From assembly GCF_021155765.1 (NCBI RefSeq), contig NC_060114.1, forward strand, positions 17,838,501 to 17,902,500: a DNA stretch of 64,000 nt. The letters run 5' to 3'. This DNA comes from Diprion similis. Its lineage: Eukaryota; Arthropoda; Insecta; Hymenoptera; Diprionidae. Position 1 is the stretch's first letter, and each line of letters begins with the position of its first letter. Below are positions 23,301 through 33,962 of this stretch, in pieces. Under the pieces are notes generated by a model, which saw nothing but the letters and a program-made list of their open reading frames with translations, was not told the origin of the DNA and made no database searches. Position numbers and translations under genes: made by a program.

Positions 23301-25612
23301 TAAATGGCATCAGAATCTCCGATGTCGTGCTCAGTGACAGTTCAGAGACTCAGTTAATATCGGGCGAAAAGGTATTCATCAATGATCTGAGTGTCTTCGG
23401 TAGAGTGAACGTCGGTCTGATAAATGGAATCCCCGTGACACAAGAGTACGAAAACGGTATTTTCAACAACGTGGACACTCTGATCGAGGGAAACATCGTG
23501 AGTACAAAAATCCCGCTTTTATGCGTTCTGCAACAACTCTTTTTCATACTTTCTTTCGTGAATGCGCACCAGGGGACTCCTAGTTGTAGGCAATTCAGGG
23601 TACAAGTCCACTCTGGATAACTTCACTGTTCATTTGTTACACGCTGCTGATGCGAAACTCGGAGCTGCTCATAGTGAACTTGTACTGTGAATTGCCTATA
23701 ATTAGGAGTCCCCTGGTGTGCATCAGCGAAAACGCATGATGTATACCTCAATCTTGTCCACGTAAATTTAAGTATTTCCCTCCGGCAGATCTTTGCAGCA
23801 GATTTTGAGACTCTTTCCGACGTTTCCGTATCCGGGCTAGTGAACGGTATCAAATTGACAGATCTATCTCGGCAAATAACGAGCGAAGTGAATACTATGA
23901 TAAAAAACCTCGAAACCGGTCAAACATACATAGACAAAATGATCGACAGATCTATAAACGCGACCGCGTCAATGCCGGATATTTTCTTTTACTTGGACGT
24001 GGATCAAGAGCTTGTTATCCAAGCCCCAAACATCCGTAAAATTCAAGCCGTCAGAGTGGAATCGATGACCAAATTAAACCTTTACGGCGTTGAACAAGGA
24101 CGGCACTGCGGTTTGCCGGATTCTTGTCTATGTCCTGCTCAATACGTGGCTGAACTCCTCGATTACGAATGTAAAATATGGAGGGTCAACAGCGCGAGAA
24201 CTGTCTATAATTTTCACGAATTAGAGTCCCGTTTCGGAATGATAATCGTCAGCAACGTCACATCAAGCGGTCCCTATTGTACCTCAGAAAATCACGCTGC
24301 CGAAATCACTACGGTTTCATGGATGATTCCCGAGAAGATGCCAACCGGTCAGATCAAAGGACATGTCGAAGCAGATCGCTTGAAAATAGGCGGTTATTTG
24401 AGCGATGCCAAGACCTTTATGATCGGGGGTAAAATTTCTTTAATTATACCATGGTTGATTATAGTAAGTTTGAATTGTACCGCGAGTTTTCTGTGAAACT
24501 CACCACTCAGCGCCAGTAAATAGGCAACCGTTGATATACTTCGAATACTAACGCGATAGAAAATGTAGCTTCGGTTGCCTACTTGCTGGCGTTGAGCAAT
24601 TAGTTTCACAGAAAACTCTCGGATTTGTTCTTAATTCCTCTATAATTTCGCAGAAAAATTCTACGTCGTCCTTGCCATTTACTATGATGCATTTGTCAAG
24701 TCCCACGAAGTGAATTCATTAGTTTACGAAATAGACTTATCTAGTGGTGAAATTACTCTGGTACAAAAAATTCGAACGAGTGGTGCTATTGCTTTAGACA
24801 TTTTTGCCACCAAGGAGCACGGAATTCATCTACTTATAGCCTGTACACAACGCCCAGCCGAATCTCAGATCCATCGTTTTAAAATGCGCAAATCTAAGGT
24901 GAGCAATGCATTTTTTAACCATTTACAAAATCGAACTATACGCGTACGACAAAGTTGTTTACTTCATTCCAGTTTGAACTTTTGAGGAGCTTCCGGACCG
25001 GAGGAAGCCAGAATGTCAAAAGTTTGATACAGGAAAACGAATATTTCGTATTACTCGATGATCCTCTGGCCAATTCCGTACACGTTTTTTATTACAACAG
25101 AATATTTGATAACTATTATTTTTATCAAAGTCTATTTCATCAATCGCTGGTGAAAACTATCGAAGTATTTTATTCTGGAGGTAAAAAAACTCTCAGATCA
25201 CTTTACGTATTGTACCAAATTTTTTTAAACTTTCTTCATATAACTTCAGTTTCTTTAAACACTGCCATTTATTTATACTTTAGCTTCTGGGACCAGTGAT
25301 GCCTTCGTAATCGTTACCACTGAAGAAGGACGATTTTTTGTCTATGAATACATGTATTACGAGGTAAGAATATGTCAGAGACATTTTTTCGTAAATAATT
25401 CAGTAGTTTACGGCGACACAACTTCAGTTATTCAATTGCGAGTTTTTCGTTGCTATGTACAGGGATTTCAATTGCGGGTACAGCAATGGTTCGACGGTGT
25501 TCAAACAATGGCACAGTTCAACTATTCTCAGCGTCGATATATTTTTGTCGGTGCCACGACAAATAGCACGATCTACAAAATCGTGCAACAAGGGCCAGTC
25601 AATAGTTTATAA
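17391..25612 (+). CDS. Large secreted repeat protein, possibly fs(1)Nasrat/polehole/closca-like
   Basis: Eighteen exons join in phase to 1863 residues: 17391-17414, 17500-17620, 17701-17906, 18065-18273, 18371-18666, 18943-19046, 19138-19336, 19437-19970, 20050-20244, 20553-20771, 20865-22117, 22207-22897, 23280-23497, 23789-24428, 24654-24898, 24973-25180, 25284-25363 and 25463-25612. The N-terminus (MKRILGYFLLVCAIV...) is a signal peptide. Residues from about 100 to 390 and the last 230 contain blocks such as YRWTGTYMDVIAEV and VFWWDGKEFLTWIEL. These resemble EAR/EPTP beta-propeller repeats. The centre consists of degenerate repeats of the form 'Q-x-I-x-G-x3-F...L...INGI'. No transmembrane helix or catalytic motif is visible. 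This architecture recalls the insect vitelline-membrane proteins of the Torso pathway, but the assignment is from general impression, so no symbol is given. AATAAA at 25876 ends it. Confidence 0.85.
18718..18910. mobile_element. hAT-like MITE, copy A, in intron 5 of the secreted repeat gene
   Basis: About 193 bp rich in 'cgattaatcgat' motifs. The terminus taatgctgtgcgatt is matched by the complement of cgaacaacacta at the other end. Flanks gtcataat and atcacaat agree at 6 of 8 positions. It belongs to the same family as the element at 20298-20501: both share 'accgattga', 'gaattattat' and 'aggca' in the same order. Confidence 0.75.
20298..20501. mobile_element. hAT-like MITE, copy B, in intron 9 of the secreted repeat gene
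   Basis: A 204-bp relative of copy A. It begins tagtgctgtgcgatt and ends aatcgcacgatacta, which are inverted repeats. The interior shares the 'attaatcgattaatcga', 'accgattga' and 'gaattattatt' blocks with copy A. Confidence 0.78.
23562..23723. mobile_element. Fold-back MITE in intron 13 of the secreted repeat gene
   Basis: The left arm atgcgcaccaggggactcct...aggcaattca..gtacaagt is the reverse complement, with few mismatches, of the right arm ending ggagtcccctggtgtgcat. The total is about 160 bp with a loop of about 60 bp. It lies in the intron between exons 13 and 14. Confidence 0.8.
24481..24621. mobile_element. Fold-back MITE in intron 14 of the secreted repeat gene
   Basis: Arms of about 50 bp: cgcgagttttctgtgaaact..gcgccagtaaataggcaaccg pairs with cggttgcctacttgctggcg..agtttcacagaaaactctcg around a loop of about 40 bp. 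It is within the intron, 33 bp before the next exon, so little intron sequence remains for branch point and polypyrimidine tract. Confidence 0.8.
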
Positions 25613-26862
25613 AATTAATTTTCGAATTTTCTTTCTATCACTCGTGCATGTTTAATATTTAAATATTTTCAAATTAAAAAGAGAGAAAAAAAAATTTTGA
25701 AAAACAGAAAAAAAAAATGGAAAATCTTGCCAATAAGGTTGTTGAAATTAATTTGTACTAATTTATTGTTACATGATAATCATATTTATTCTATTGTTAT
25801 ATGTATATACTGTTATATTATACACCATGTTATGTGCTTTGTTAAGTATTATTATACATTCTATCGTTATTACTGAAATAAAAATTCTGCATTGTTGCCT
25901 AAAACAAATGTTCAATGTCGCCGTTAATGAATTCTAACGTTGTTATCTACAGAAATATTCACCATTGATGAAACTGATTTAGTAAACGAAGAAACTCTTT
26001 AGAAGAATATACTCAGTCAACGTTGTTGTTGCCGTTTTAACAAATGACTTTTTGATTTTGGCGCCGAAAAATGGAGTGGAAATTACGATGGCGCCTCTGT
26101 TGGTTAAAATTAGAAACATCTCGAAATCGGTAGTTTCACATATGTGCTTACTCTATGGTCGAAGCGTTAGCCGGCAGCAGCAGTTCAATCTTTTTGGTTA
26201 TAGGTATACGTTGTACGTATAAAAAAGGTGATCCGGCCTACCAGCCGAGTAGACACGTAAAAATTTTTATCCCAATCAATCGTTTGCTGCCGCCGTTTTT
26301 GCCGTTGGTATCACTCTTGTTAACACGTTAACGATCAATTCTTTAAAGGCAGGTTTGTTTATCACACTTATTTTGCATCATTTCTGTCGCTAATTATCAA
26401 CGCGCTTACTTAACTCTCTATGCAGTACGGATAACAAGGCTAAAAGCAAGTCCTCAACACAGTTCATGCTGCATACATCGATATTCAAAAACAATAATTT
26501 CTTATGACGTGAAGTCGGGCGCGTAAGATGTGCGAAAAGTGGGTAAAAGTTGACGGTTAATTTCCCACTGAGGATGAATTAGCAGATAATCATCACCGTC
26601 CATAATGATTTGAATTTTTTTTTTTTCCACCACTCCACTCCGCAAAAAATGGTACTTCTCTGCAAATTTCTAACGGACAGGGAAAAAAATAAATAAATCC
26701 ATATGGATTGAATTACTTCGAAGTCAGTTTTGTTACTCTTTTTTTTTTTTTTTTTTTTTTGCCCCTTATTTCTATCTTTCTAATTGCATTAAAAATGTAA
26801 ATCAGCGGTCTTAATAACTCAGACTTTTCTTCTTTTCTAGTAATTATAAACTCTAACTCAAG
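25613..26862 (+). promoter_or_regulatory. 3' UTR of the secreted repeat gene, then SGTA promoter and 5' UTR intron
   Basis: An AATAAA at about 25876 closes the upstream gene. A TATAAAA-like motif lies near 26219. A possible 5' UTR donor (ggcag/gttt) lies near 26352. A clear acceptor (tcttttctag) ends at 26840, 22 bp before the SGTA ATG, so SGTA probably has a 5' UTR intron. Pure T tracts lie near 26616 and 26741. Confidence 0.45.
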
Positions 26863-28114
26863 ATGGCAGTAAAAGGATTGATCGCATCGGTTGTGCAGTT
26901 GTTAACGCAGCAATTGGAGGATGGCGATCTGTCGGATAATTCAAGGGAGAGCTTGGAGGTTGCAATTCAATGCTTGGAAAGTGCCTACAACGTACAAGCG
27001 TCCGATGCTCTGCCTAATATTAATTTATTAGAATTGTATCAAAATTCCGTCGATAATGCCAAACCTGATTTCGGACCTCCGGCTACTCCTGAGGCCAAGG
27101 CTGAAGCTGAAAGACTCAAAAACGAGGGAAATAACCTCATGAAAGCCGAGAAACACCATGAGGCCTTAGCTAATTACACAAAGTAGGTGAAACGTCGATG
27201 AAATAATTGAAAACTTAACAAAGACTCACAATATTCCAATGCAAATCATCGAAAGGTCGAGAGACCGTCAACGAGTAATAATAACAAGTAATTTTGTTTG
27301 AGATGAAAACATTGCAATAAAATACTTTGATCTGTATTTTTTCAGGGCCATTCAATTGGACAGCCGCAACGCGGTGTATTACTGCAACCGAGCGGCGGTG
27401 CATAGTAAAATAGGAAATCATGCTCAAGCGATAAAGGACTGTCACACAGCGCTTGCGATAGATCCTTCTTACAGCAAGGCTTATGGACGTTTAGGGCTGG
27501 CTTATTCAAGTTTAGACAAGCACAAAGAGGCCAAACAGAGTTATCAAAAGGCATTGGAAATGGAGCCGGGTAACGAGAGTTACAAAATGAACCTACAATT
27601 GTCCGAAGAAAAACTTGCTCAGCAGGGCGTAGGCTACATGGTTCTTGGAAATAATTCTGCTGGAGGAGCAGGAGGAGCTGCACCCAATATGGACTTGAGC
27701 TCCCTACTCAGTAACCCCGCACTTCGAAATATGGCCCGTTTAATGCTCTCTGACCCCGGAATGCAAAACATGATGAGTGATTTAATGAGTGGAAATGTAG
27801 AACAAGGAGGCCGAATGGAAGCTCTGATCGAGGCGTAAGAAATCAATCGATCATTGTTATCGCTAATGTGGAATGAAAACTTGATGCATCGGGGGTTTAA
27901 AAATTCATTTATACAGAAATATTTGCATCCTTATTTTTGAATTTAATTTCAAATTCATAGAGTTTACATGTAATCATGCTTAAAAATTGTTGTATTTTTT
28001 AGGGGTCAACAGCTGGCGCAGCAAATGCAGAGTGCAAATCCTGATCTGATAGATTCTCTGAGACGACAGATGGGAGGAAATCCAAACGATCCAGAACCTC
28101 CGCAAGAAAATTGA
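26863..28114 (+). CDS. SGTA: SGTA, small glutamine-rich TPR co-chaperone
   Basis: Three exons, 26863-27182, 27346-27834 and 28003-28114, join in phase to 306 residues; human SGTA has 313. Residues 1-45 form the N-terminal dimerisation region (LIASVVQLLTQQLEDGDLSD). Three TPR units follow at about residues 87-200 (AERLKNEGNNLMKAEKHHEA; YYCNRAAVHSKIGNHAQAIK; AYGRLGLAYSSLDKHKEA). Then comes a Gly/Ala/Met/Asn-rich stretch (NPALRNMARLMLSDPGMQNMM) and a short Gln-rich tail (GQQLAQQMQS). In the family the N-terminus binds BAG6/GET-pathway ubiquitin-like domains, the TPRs bind Hsp70/Hsp90 C-termini and the tail binds exposed hydrophobic segments. It works in cytosolic triage of tail-anchored proteins. 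The start is the first ATG after the 5' UTR acceptor. AATAAA lies at 28400. Confidence 0.95.
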
Positions 28115-28399
28115 AATCCCGAATAAGACTGCCGCGTTTAAAAAGAAAATCCTTCTTTCAATCGTTGTGCTTATTATCAACTGTGCAGAAATGTGTAGAG
28201 TACCTCGGTTATTCTTTAAAATTTTCATTTTTATTGTTAGAATATTAATAATTTCCGGTATTTCGTCACCGCCACTGACCATTGTCTGAATGTTCAATGA
28301 TTTGATAAACGCACGTCTGACCACACTTTTTTCTTTCTAAGTGACTTGTTGAAGAATTCCATGAGTCGCAGCAACGAATACAACCGATTTTCAAAATTC

Positions 28400-28405
28400 A
28401 ATAAA
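28400..28405 (+). promoter_or_regulatory. Poly(A) signal of SGTA
   Basis: AATAAA 286 bp after the SGTA stop codon, followed by A-rich sequence. Confidence 0.45.
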
Positions 28406-30600
28406 AACAAGCCTAAAATATGGTCTTTAAAGCGCATTGAGGTCGCCGCGATTCTTCAAAATCTTCCTCCCTTGTACGCATGCTTCGTTATTAAAATAGA
28501 GACCCTCTTATGAACGCCATAAAACCTACGTGTGTTTGATCGATTCTGGTCTAACTTTAGCGTGTTGAAATACCACAATGAACTACATTATTATTTTGTA
28601 AAAATACGGCAGCCATTGTAAAATGTGGTTTTCTTTTTACCAGGAAAAACTTAGACGTAATTCAATTGAGACAAAAATTCACTCCGCGTTTCAAACTTTG
28701 CAAAAGCTGGAGCCTATTTTCAGGCACAATTTAGAAATATGCTAGAATACGATGATAGCAATGGTGACGATAGGATTTTTCAGCAATTTTGCCATTATAA
28801 GTTTTACACAAAACAGCATAGACCTAAGAGAGTCCCGTTATTACGTAGAACGGGCTGTTTATCGATTTCGAAAACGGAAGGCAACCTAATTTTGGTGGAT
28901 TTTTAGAAAGACAAGAGGTATTGGACATTGTATCATATTAGAGATTAGGAAGGCTATTCGATTGGTATTTGAGTAATTTATGCAGTAGTGCACGACATTG
29001 TTACTACATTTTCCCTCTGTTCTTTCAATTCTTTGTTTCGCTTAGGCTTCCATTTTCTATTTTTGTACATATTATACATTGCAAAATGATTTCATCAAAA
29101 TCCACGTTCTTAATACGTATCATGTTTAAATACTATACGTATAAGTGTGGCACACGAATAAACGACGGTGATTTTTGCATTTTTGGATTGATCAATGATC
29201 GATTGTAAACCATTAGCAAAAGTTTAGTAATACATGCTTCAATATTATCTGAAATGTTGAGTATAATCGTGAGGCAAATGCTGTAAAAACTGAGAAAAAA
29301 AACTTAGCACCTGTTAAAAATTAATTTTACTTAAAAAAAAAAAAAAAAAAAAAAATCAAGGGAACTGTTATTCTAAAAAACTCGCCCCATGAATTATCTG
29401 TTCACATGCATACATACACTTAGGTAGAGTCATAGTGTAAAATAGAATGGGAAGAATCATAATATTATGCTAATTTATAAGGTGTTAAATAAAGTATAGA
29501 CGATTATAAATGAATTAACAATTCAAATTGGAAAATCAATTAATCTCTATAACAAACAATTGCTGTTCCGACTAAATTTCTCTCTCATCTGAAAATGAAA
29601 CCAGAATTTAGGTGTACCGTATTTATTAATGTGATCTGGCGGGTGAAAAATGAATTTTTATTCATTTATTCTCAACATTCCTGTGATTCCGGACAATCTG
29701 GTCCGGAAAAAAAATTTAATTGCTCAACAAATTACCTAAAGACAGGATTCTAAGTAACCGTGTTACTTATGCATATACACGCGGCAGGAGAATCAATAAC
29801 GAAACTTTACGCTGGATTTTGAAAGAATAAGATAGAAGAGAGACAAGTAGCATGATATCGAATAAATTTGAAATTCATCCACGCTGCAGAGAAAATGAAA
29901 CAAGGAATAATATAATTCGCTGTAGTTTCGCGGAGTACGTACACCATGACCTACCCCTGGACCCTGATCCTTCATTCTCCTCATCCGTCTATTTCCAATA
30001 ATCATCATAAATCCAGCGAAGTTCGTTGATTCCGGTATGTGTCATGGATGACGTCATGCGATTACTGAGCACGCACACGCAGATTTTGTGTTGTACGAAT
30101 ATGTGTGCATAACTACGTGACTGGGAAGGTTGAACGGGCATTGTTCGTATTCCTTACATATACGCGCATGCGATGATACGGATAAGCAACTAGGCATACA
30201 GGAATACAGATTTTACATGATTTTATAGCACACATCGATACAACACAAGCGTGATTGCCCGCCCCGGCTGAGGTCATTTGCTAATATACAGGCATAACAT
30301 CGTTGCATGCGTCTATTATATGCATGTATGTATAGACGTATGCGTGTATCAGATCTGCCTATATAGGTATTCGAAAAATTCGCGATCTCGAATTGATTGT
30401 AGCAAGTTAAAGACTAGTAGAAAAAAATGAAACTACATTCACGTCACAGTTACCTAGTATGTATGTATGTAAGTATTTTATCTGCCTGACGTGAACGTGT
30501 AAATTTAATACTGATCCAATGTCAGGGATTTATGTGTTTGTACAAATATATGTGCTTATGAATTGTGTAATGAATCAATTAGTAATTATTCATATTTCAA
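28406..30600. other. Intergenic spacer between SGTA and Rho1
   Basis: No supported gene. An A tract lies at about 29333-29355. From 30000 to 30400 the base composition changes to a mix rich in 'cgcgcatgcg' and 'gcatgtatgta' steps before the GC-rich promoter. Confidence 0.4.
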
Positions 30601-30955
30601 TTTTTAACGCGCCGTGCCGCGCCGCGCCGCGCCTCGCGTTTGTTCATCCCTCTACCGCGTCAATTTTTCTCACTTCCGCGACGGTGGCGCCGCCACTCAG
30701 GGTTAAACTAAAACGGCGCTACCATCGCGTTTTTGGTACCAAGCAGCTACCCCCTCCGGGTATCACCGCGATTTATGATTGGTTCGAGCTTCTGACGTCA
30801 TACGATTGCTGCGTTCCGATTGGTCGATATTCCGCAAGTCTCTCCCCCACAACGTGACCCGGGCGCCCCGTGCCTCACCGCGGCGAGATTATTGAGGTGT
30901 GGTCATCGAGGGGGCGGCAGCCATTTTCTTGACTATCTGTCGCATACGATTTCAG
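30600..30955 (+). promoter_or_regulatory. GC-rich promoter and noncoding exon 1, probably of Rho1
   Basis: A CpG-dense stretch starts with gccgtgccgcgccgcgccgcg. It contains two inverted CCAAT boxes (attgg at 30778 and 30819) flanking a perfect CRE, TGACGTCA, at 30793-30800. A YY1-like gcagccattttc at 30917 precedes a donor at 30956 (tttcag/gtaaat). The first coding exon of Rho1 begins at an acceptor (37752). I infer that this donor joins it, giving a 6.8-kb intron. No other plus-strand gene lies between. Confidence 0.6.
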
Positions 30956-31148
30956 GTAAATACGCAATTATATTTTAAAATAATCCGTTACGGTGGGGTT
31001 GTGCGATACTGTGCCGCGCTACGTGTTCCATTTACGTTACTCGTATCGAAGTTTTGTTCTCGCGACAGTTTATCCGATATACGAAAAACTCGCAGCTCGC
31101 GAACACGGCGTTTGTTTTTCTTTTCTCACATACTCTATACGTATACAC

Positions 31149-32070
31149 GGAGAGAGAGAGAGAGAGAGCGAGAGAGTGAGCGAGAGCGAGCGACACACAC
31201 GACACACATACACAAACAAACGTATACACAACGACACCTATTCATCCTGAAAGAACAAGAATATATTTACAACAGGATAAAAAAAAAAAGAGATAAAACG
31301 AAACGAAACACGAAGTGAGGAAAATAGGAAACTCTGAAAGAACGGGAGAGCGATCGAGCGAGTGAGAGAAAGAAAAAGAAAGAAAGAAAGAAAGAAAGAG
31401 TGAGAGAGTAAGAACGATACGTGGTGGTTAAATACGGGAATAGGTGTGGTAGATGAAATAGTCACGCACTGTAGAGTGGAAAACAAGCTCCAAGTACGGA
31501 GTAAGGAAGCATATCCGCAGACTGGGAGGATTAAAAAGAGGGAGATAGAAAAAGAGAGCGATATAAAAAGGAACTTGATCGCAAGAGAGATAGAAAAAAA
31601 GAAGATCGCATAATCAGTGGTCATCATCGGGCGGGGACAATCTGGTGTTAAAAACCGTGTGTTTTTTTTTTTTTTTACTTGTGTTCGTGCGCCAAACTCT
31701 GAGGCAAAGCGGTCCGAGGGTAGTTTCCTATCTTTCTCTCTACGCGTTGCCCTGCTACCGATTGTGAGTATATCTATACCGCATATTGTGCGTCTCTCTG
31801 CGTGTCCTAGCGTGTGCGTGTGCGTGTGCGTGTGTATGTACGTAGATGCGTGCGTCTAGCTTGAGTCGCGAGGCGAGAATCTCGTAATATATTGAACTTT
31901 CGGTAAGTAAGTGAGGAAGTAAGTAACTTGACAATCATGTCTAAGTAAGTACGCAAGTAACTTTCCGAGTTACGAAGAAAGATTCGATCATCATCGTCAC
32001 CCACCGTCGTCGTCATCTCTGCCGCCGCCGCCGCCGCCGCCGCCGCCTTGAAACGTTTATTTTACACAGT
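31149..32070. repeat. Cluster of microsatellites in the Rho1 5' intron
   Basis: Simple repeats in succession: (GA)n at 31149-31168; (AAAG)n at about 31368-31398; a GT/GC-rich tgcgtgtgcgtg run near 31810; and (GCC)n at about 32022-32047. Further (ATC)n runs lie at 32169-32200. ORFs here only reflect the repeats. Confidence 0.8.
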
Positions 32071-33904
32071 TTAGGGCGCAGGGGGAGGAGCGAAAGTTTT
32101 CAGAGCAATCTTGAACTATACACGCGATTTTAGACGTCGTTTTGCTGGGTCTTTAGTAAGTAGCTTATAATCATCATCATTATCATCATCATCATCACAT
32201 TTATCGTACAAATTGCTCTACGAAAACATCGATTCATCAAGGACGAGAGTAAACCGTTTATAACAATAGAACATCTCAATATCATCGTCATCACCATCGT
32301 TATTATTCTTATATTTGTCCTATACCGCAACTTGAGTTATCGCTAAAAGTATTCCTCATTTCCTAAGGCATCGTTACTCATGTGTAGCTAAATTTCTTTC
32401 TTTTTTTTTTTTTTTTTTCCTTCTATCTCTCCTTTTTCACAAATCTACTTACTTTTTTTTACACGTATACTACGTGCAAAACTTTATTCTTCAACAAAAC
32501 GTCGTCTATCTTCGACGACATCATTTTCATCCACTAGAAAAGAAAGAACTGCGTTTTCACTTGCGATCGACTCGTCGACTCGACTCGACTCGACTCAGCC
32601 CCACCCTTCTACAAGTCAAAACAAACGACAATTTTTATTACCTTATAAGCTTAGATTACTCGCATTTTGTTCACGTTCCGTCAGTTATCGTAGTCGCATT
32701 ACCATTTTTTCGCCACTATTATGCACTGTGCATAAACTGAGATACGTACCATTTCCACATTTTTCCTTTTCACTCTTGTTCACAAATACCTTTGGTAAAA
32801 GTAAGATTTGAATATCGACGGCAAGTAGCAGCCGAGCTGAAAAACGAAAATCTATATATCGGTGAAAAAGACTAGAATCTGTCATGGATTAGAAGCGTGA
32901 TTGTTATTTATCGATGAGTCATGAAGTAGGTGTTGCAACGTGATCATTAATATACTACATGTATTGTACATATACGTACGTATGCTGCAAAGGTGTTAGT
33001 ATATCCCTTTGTAAAGTGTTGTAATTCTTTATTTAAGAACAAAAAAATAAAAAAAAAAAACATATATTTTATATATATATATGTTAGATTCGATATTTTT
33101 GTTGCTGTGAGGAAAAGAGGAAAAAGAACAGCAGTAATATCAGCGGCTTGTAAAGTACAATAGGAACGATATCGCTTATATGTATATGATGTTTTTTATT
33201 TATTTATTTATTTTATTTTATTTTTTGTTTCGTCCTAAGCCAATGTCATTCGCATGTGTTAATAATTTGTGCAAGATTATTCAACGTTTAATTACATACT
33301 TAAGCTTAATGAAAAGAGGAGGTGAACGAGACAGAGTGGGAAATAGCGAGAAAAGAAAGTGTCTTGCACAGAACTCTCGGTAGTTTGCCATCTTGTTTTC
33401 TTTTTTTCTTTCCTTGTTATTAACTCGACGAATATAATTAAACGTTTCCAATGAATGAACCTCCGGCGATTTAATATATAAATAGGTGACAAATTTTTTG
33501 TTCGCATCGTATCGTTCGTCCTTTCTCCCTCCTAGGTGGTCGTTAGTTTGGTGTTTTGTCCTATTAGTCAGGTGAAAATACTTTTAGCGTGTTTTCGTTT
33601 TGTTCGTTTATTTATTGGATTATTCATTTGAAAAGAGTGTGAAAAAGTGATTACTTTTAGTAGAAAATAGCACCCCTGATTCTTGATTTACTTTTGTTTT
33701 ACTTTTTTTACTTTTTTCCATTTTCTTTTTCATATATTTGACACTAAAAGAAACATGTGCCCATAAATAACAGTGTGAAGAAATTTAAAGATCGATTTTT
33801 CTAATTCTGTGTTGTTATTTGCGATGGGCTCCCAGCTCGCTATCCATTCTAACATATAAAATCTCCACTTAAAACAGAGAGACGCTGAAAGAAAGACTTT
33901 AAAC

Positions 33905-33962
33905 ATGGGATGCATTGTGGGCCGGAGACTCGGCCCTGACGATACTGGGTACCCTGGATCAG
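33905..33962 (+). CDS. Candidate alternative first coding exon of Rho1 (MGC acylation signal)
   Basis: ATG in strong context (aaacATGG) opens MGCIVGRRLGPDDTGYPGS, then a donor (cag/gtacgg) in phase 1. The main Rho1 exon starts at 37753 with 'gattcATG'; the spare g plus ga makes GGA, so the joined frame reads ...[12 protein letters not shown] without a stop. A TATAAAAT box lies at 33855-33862, 43-50 bp upstream. The exon is GC-rich in an AT-rich region. G2, C3 and G6 satisfy the N-myristoylation pattern, with Cys3 as a palmitoylation candidate. Against it: the frame stays open past the donor for 38 more codons, so it may be a small unrelated ORF. Confidence 0.4.

Noticed and set aside
30993-31627. 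Overlapping ORFs rich in Arg/Glu/Ser or Phe/Leu
   Set aside because: They are translations of GA and AAAG microsatellites.
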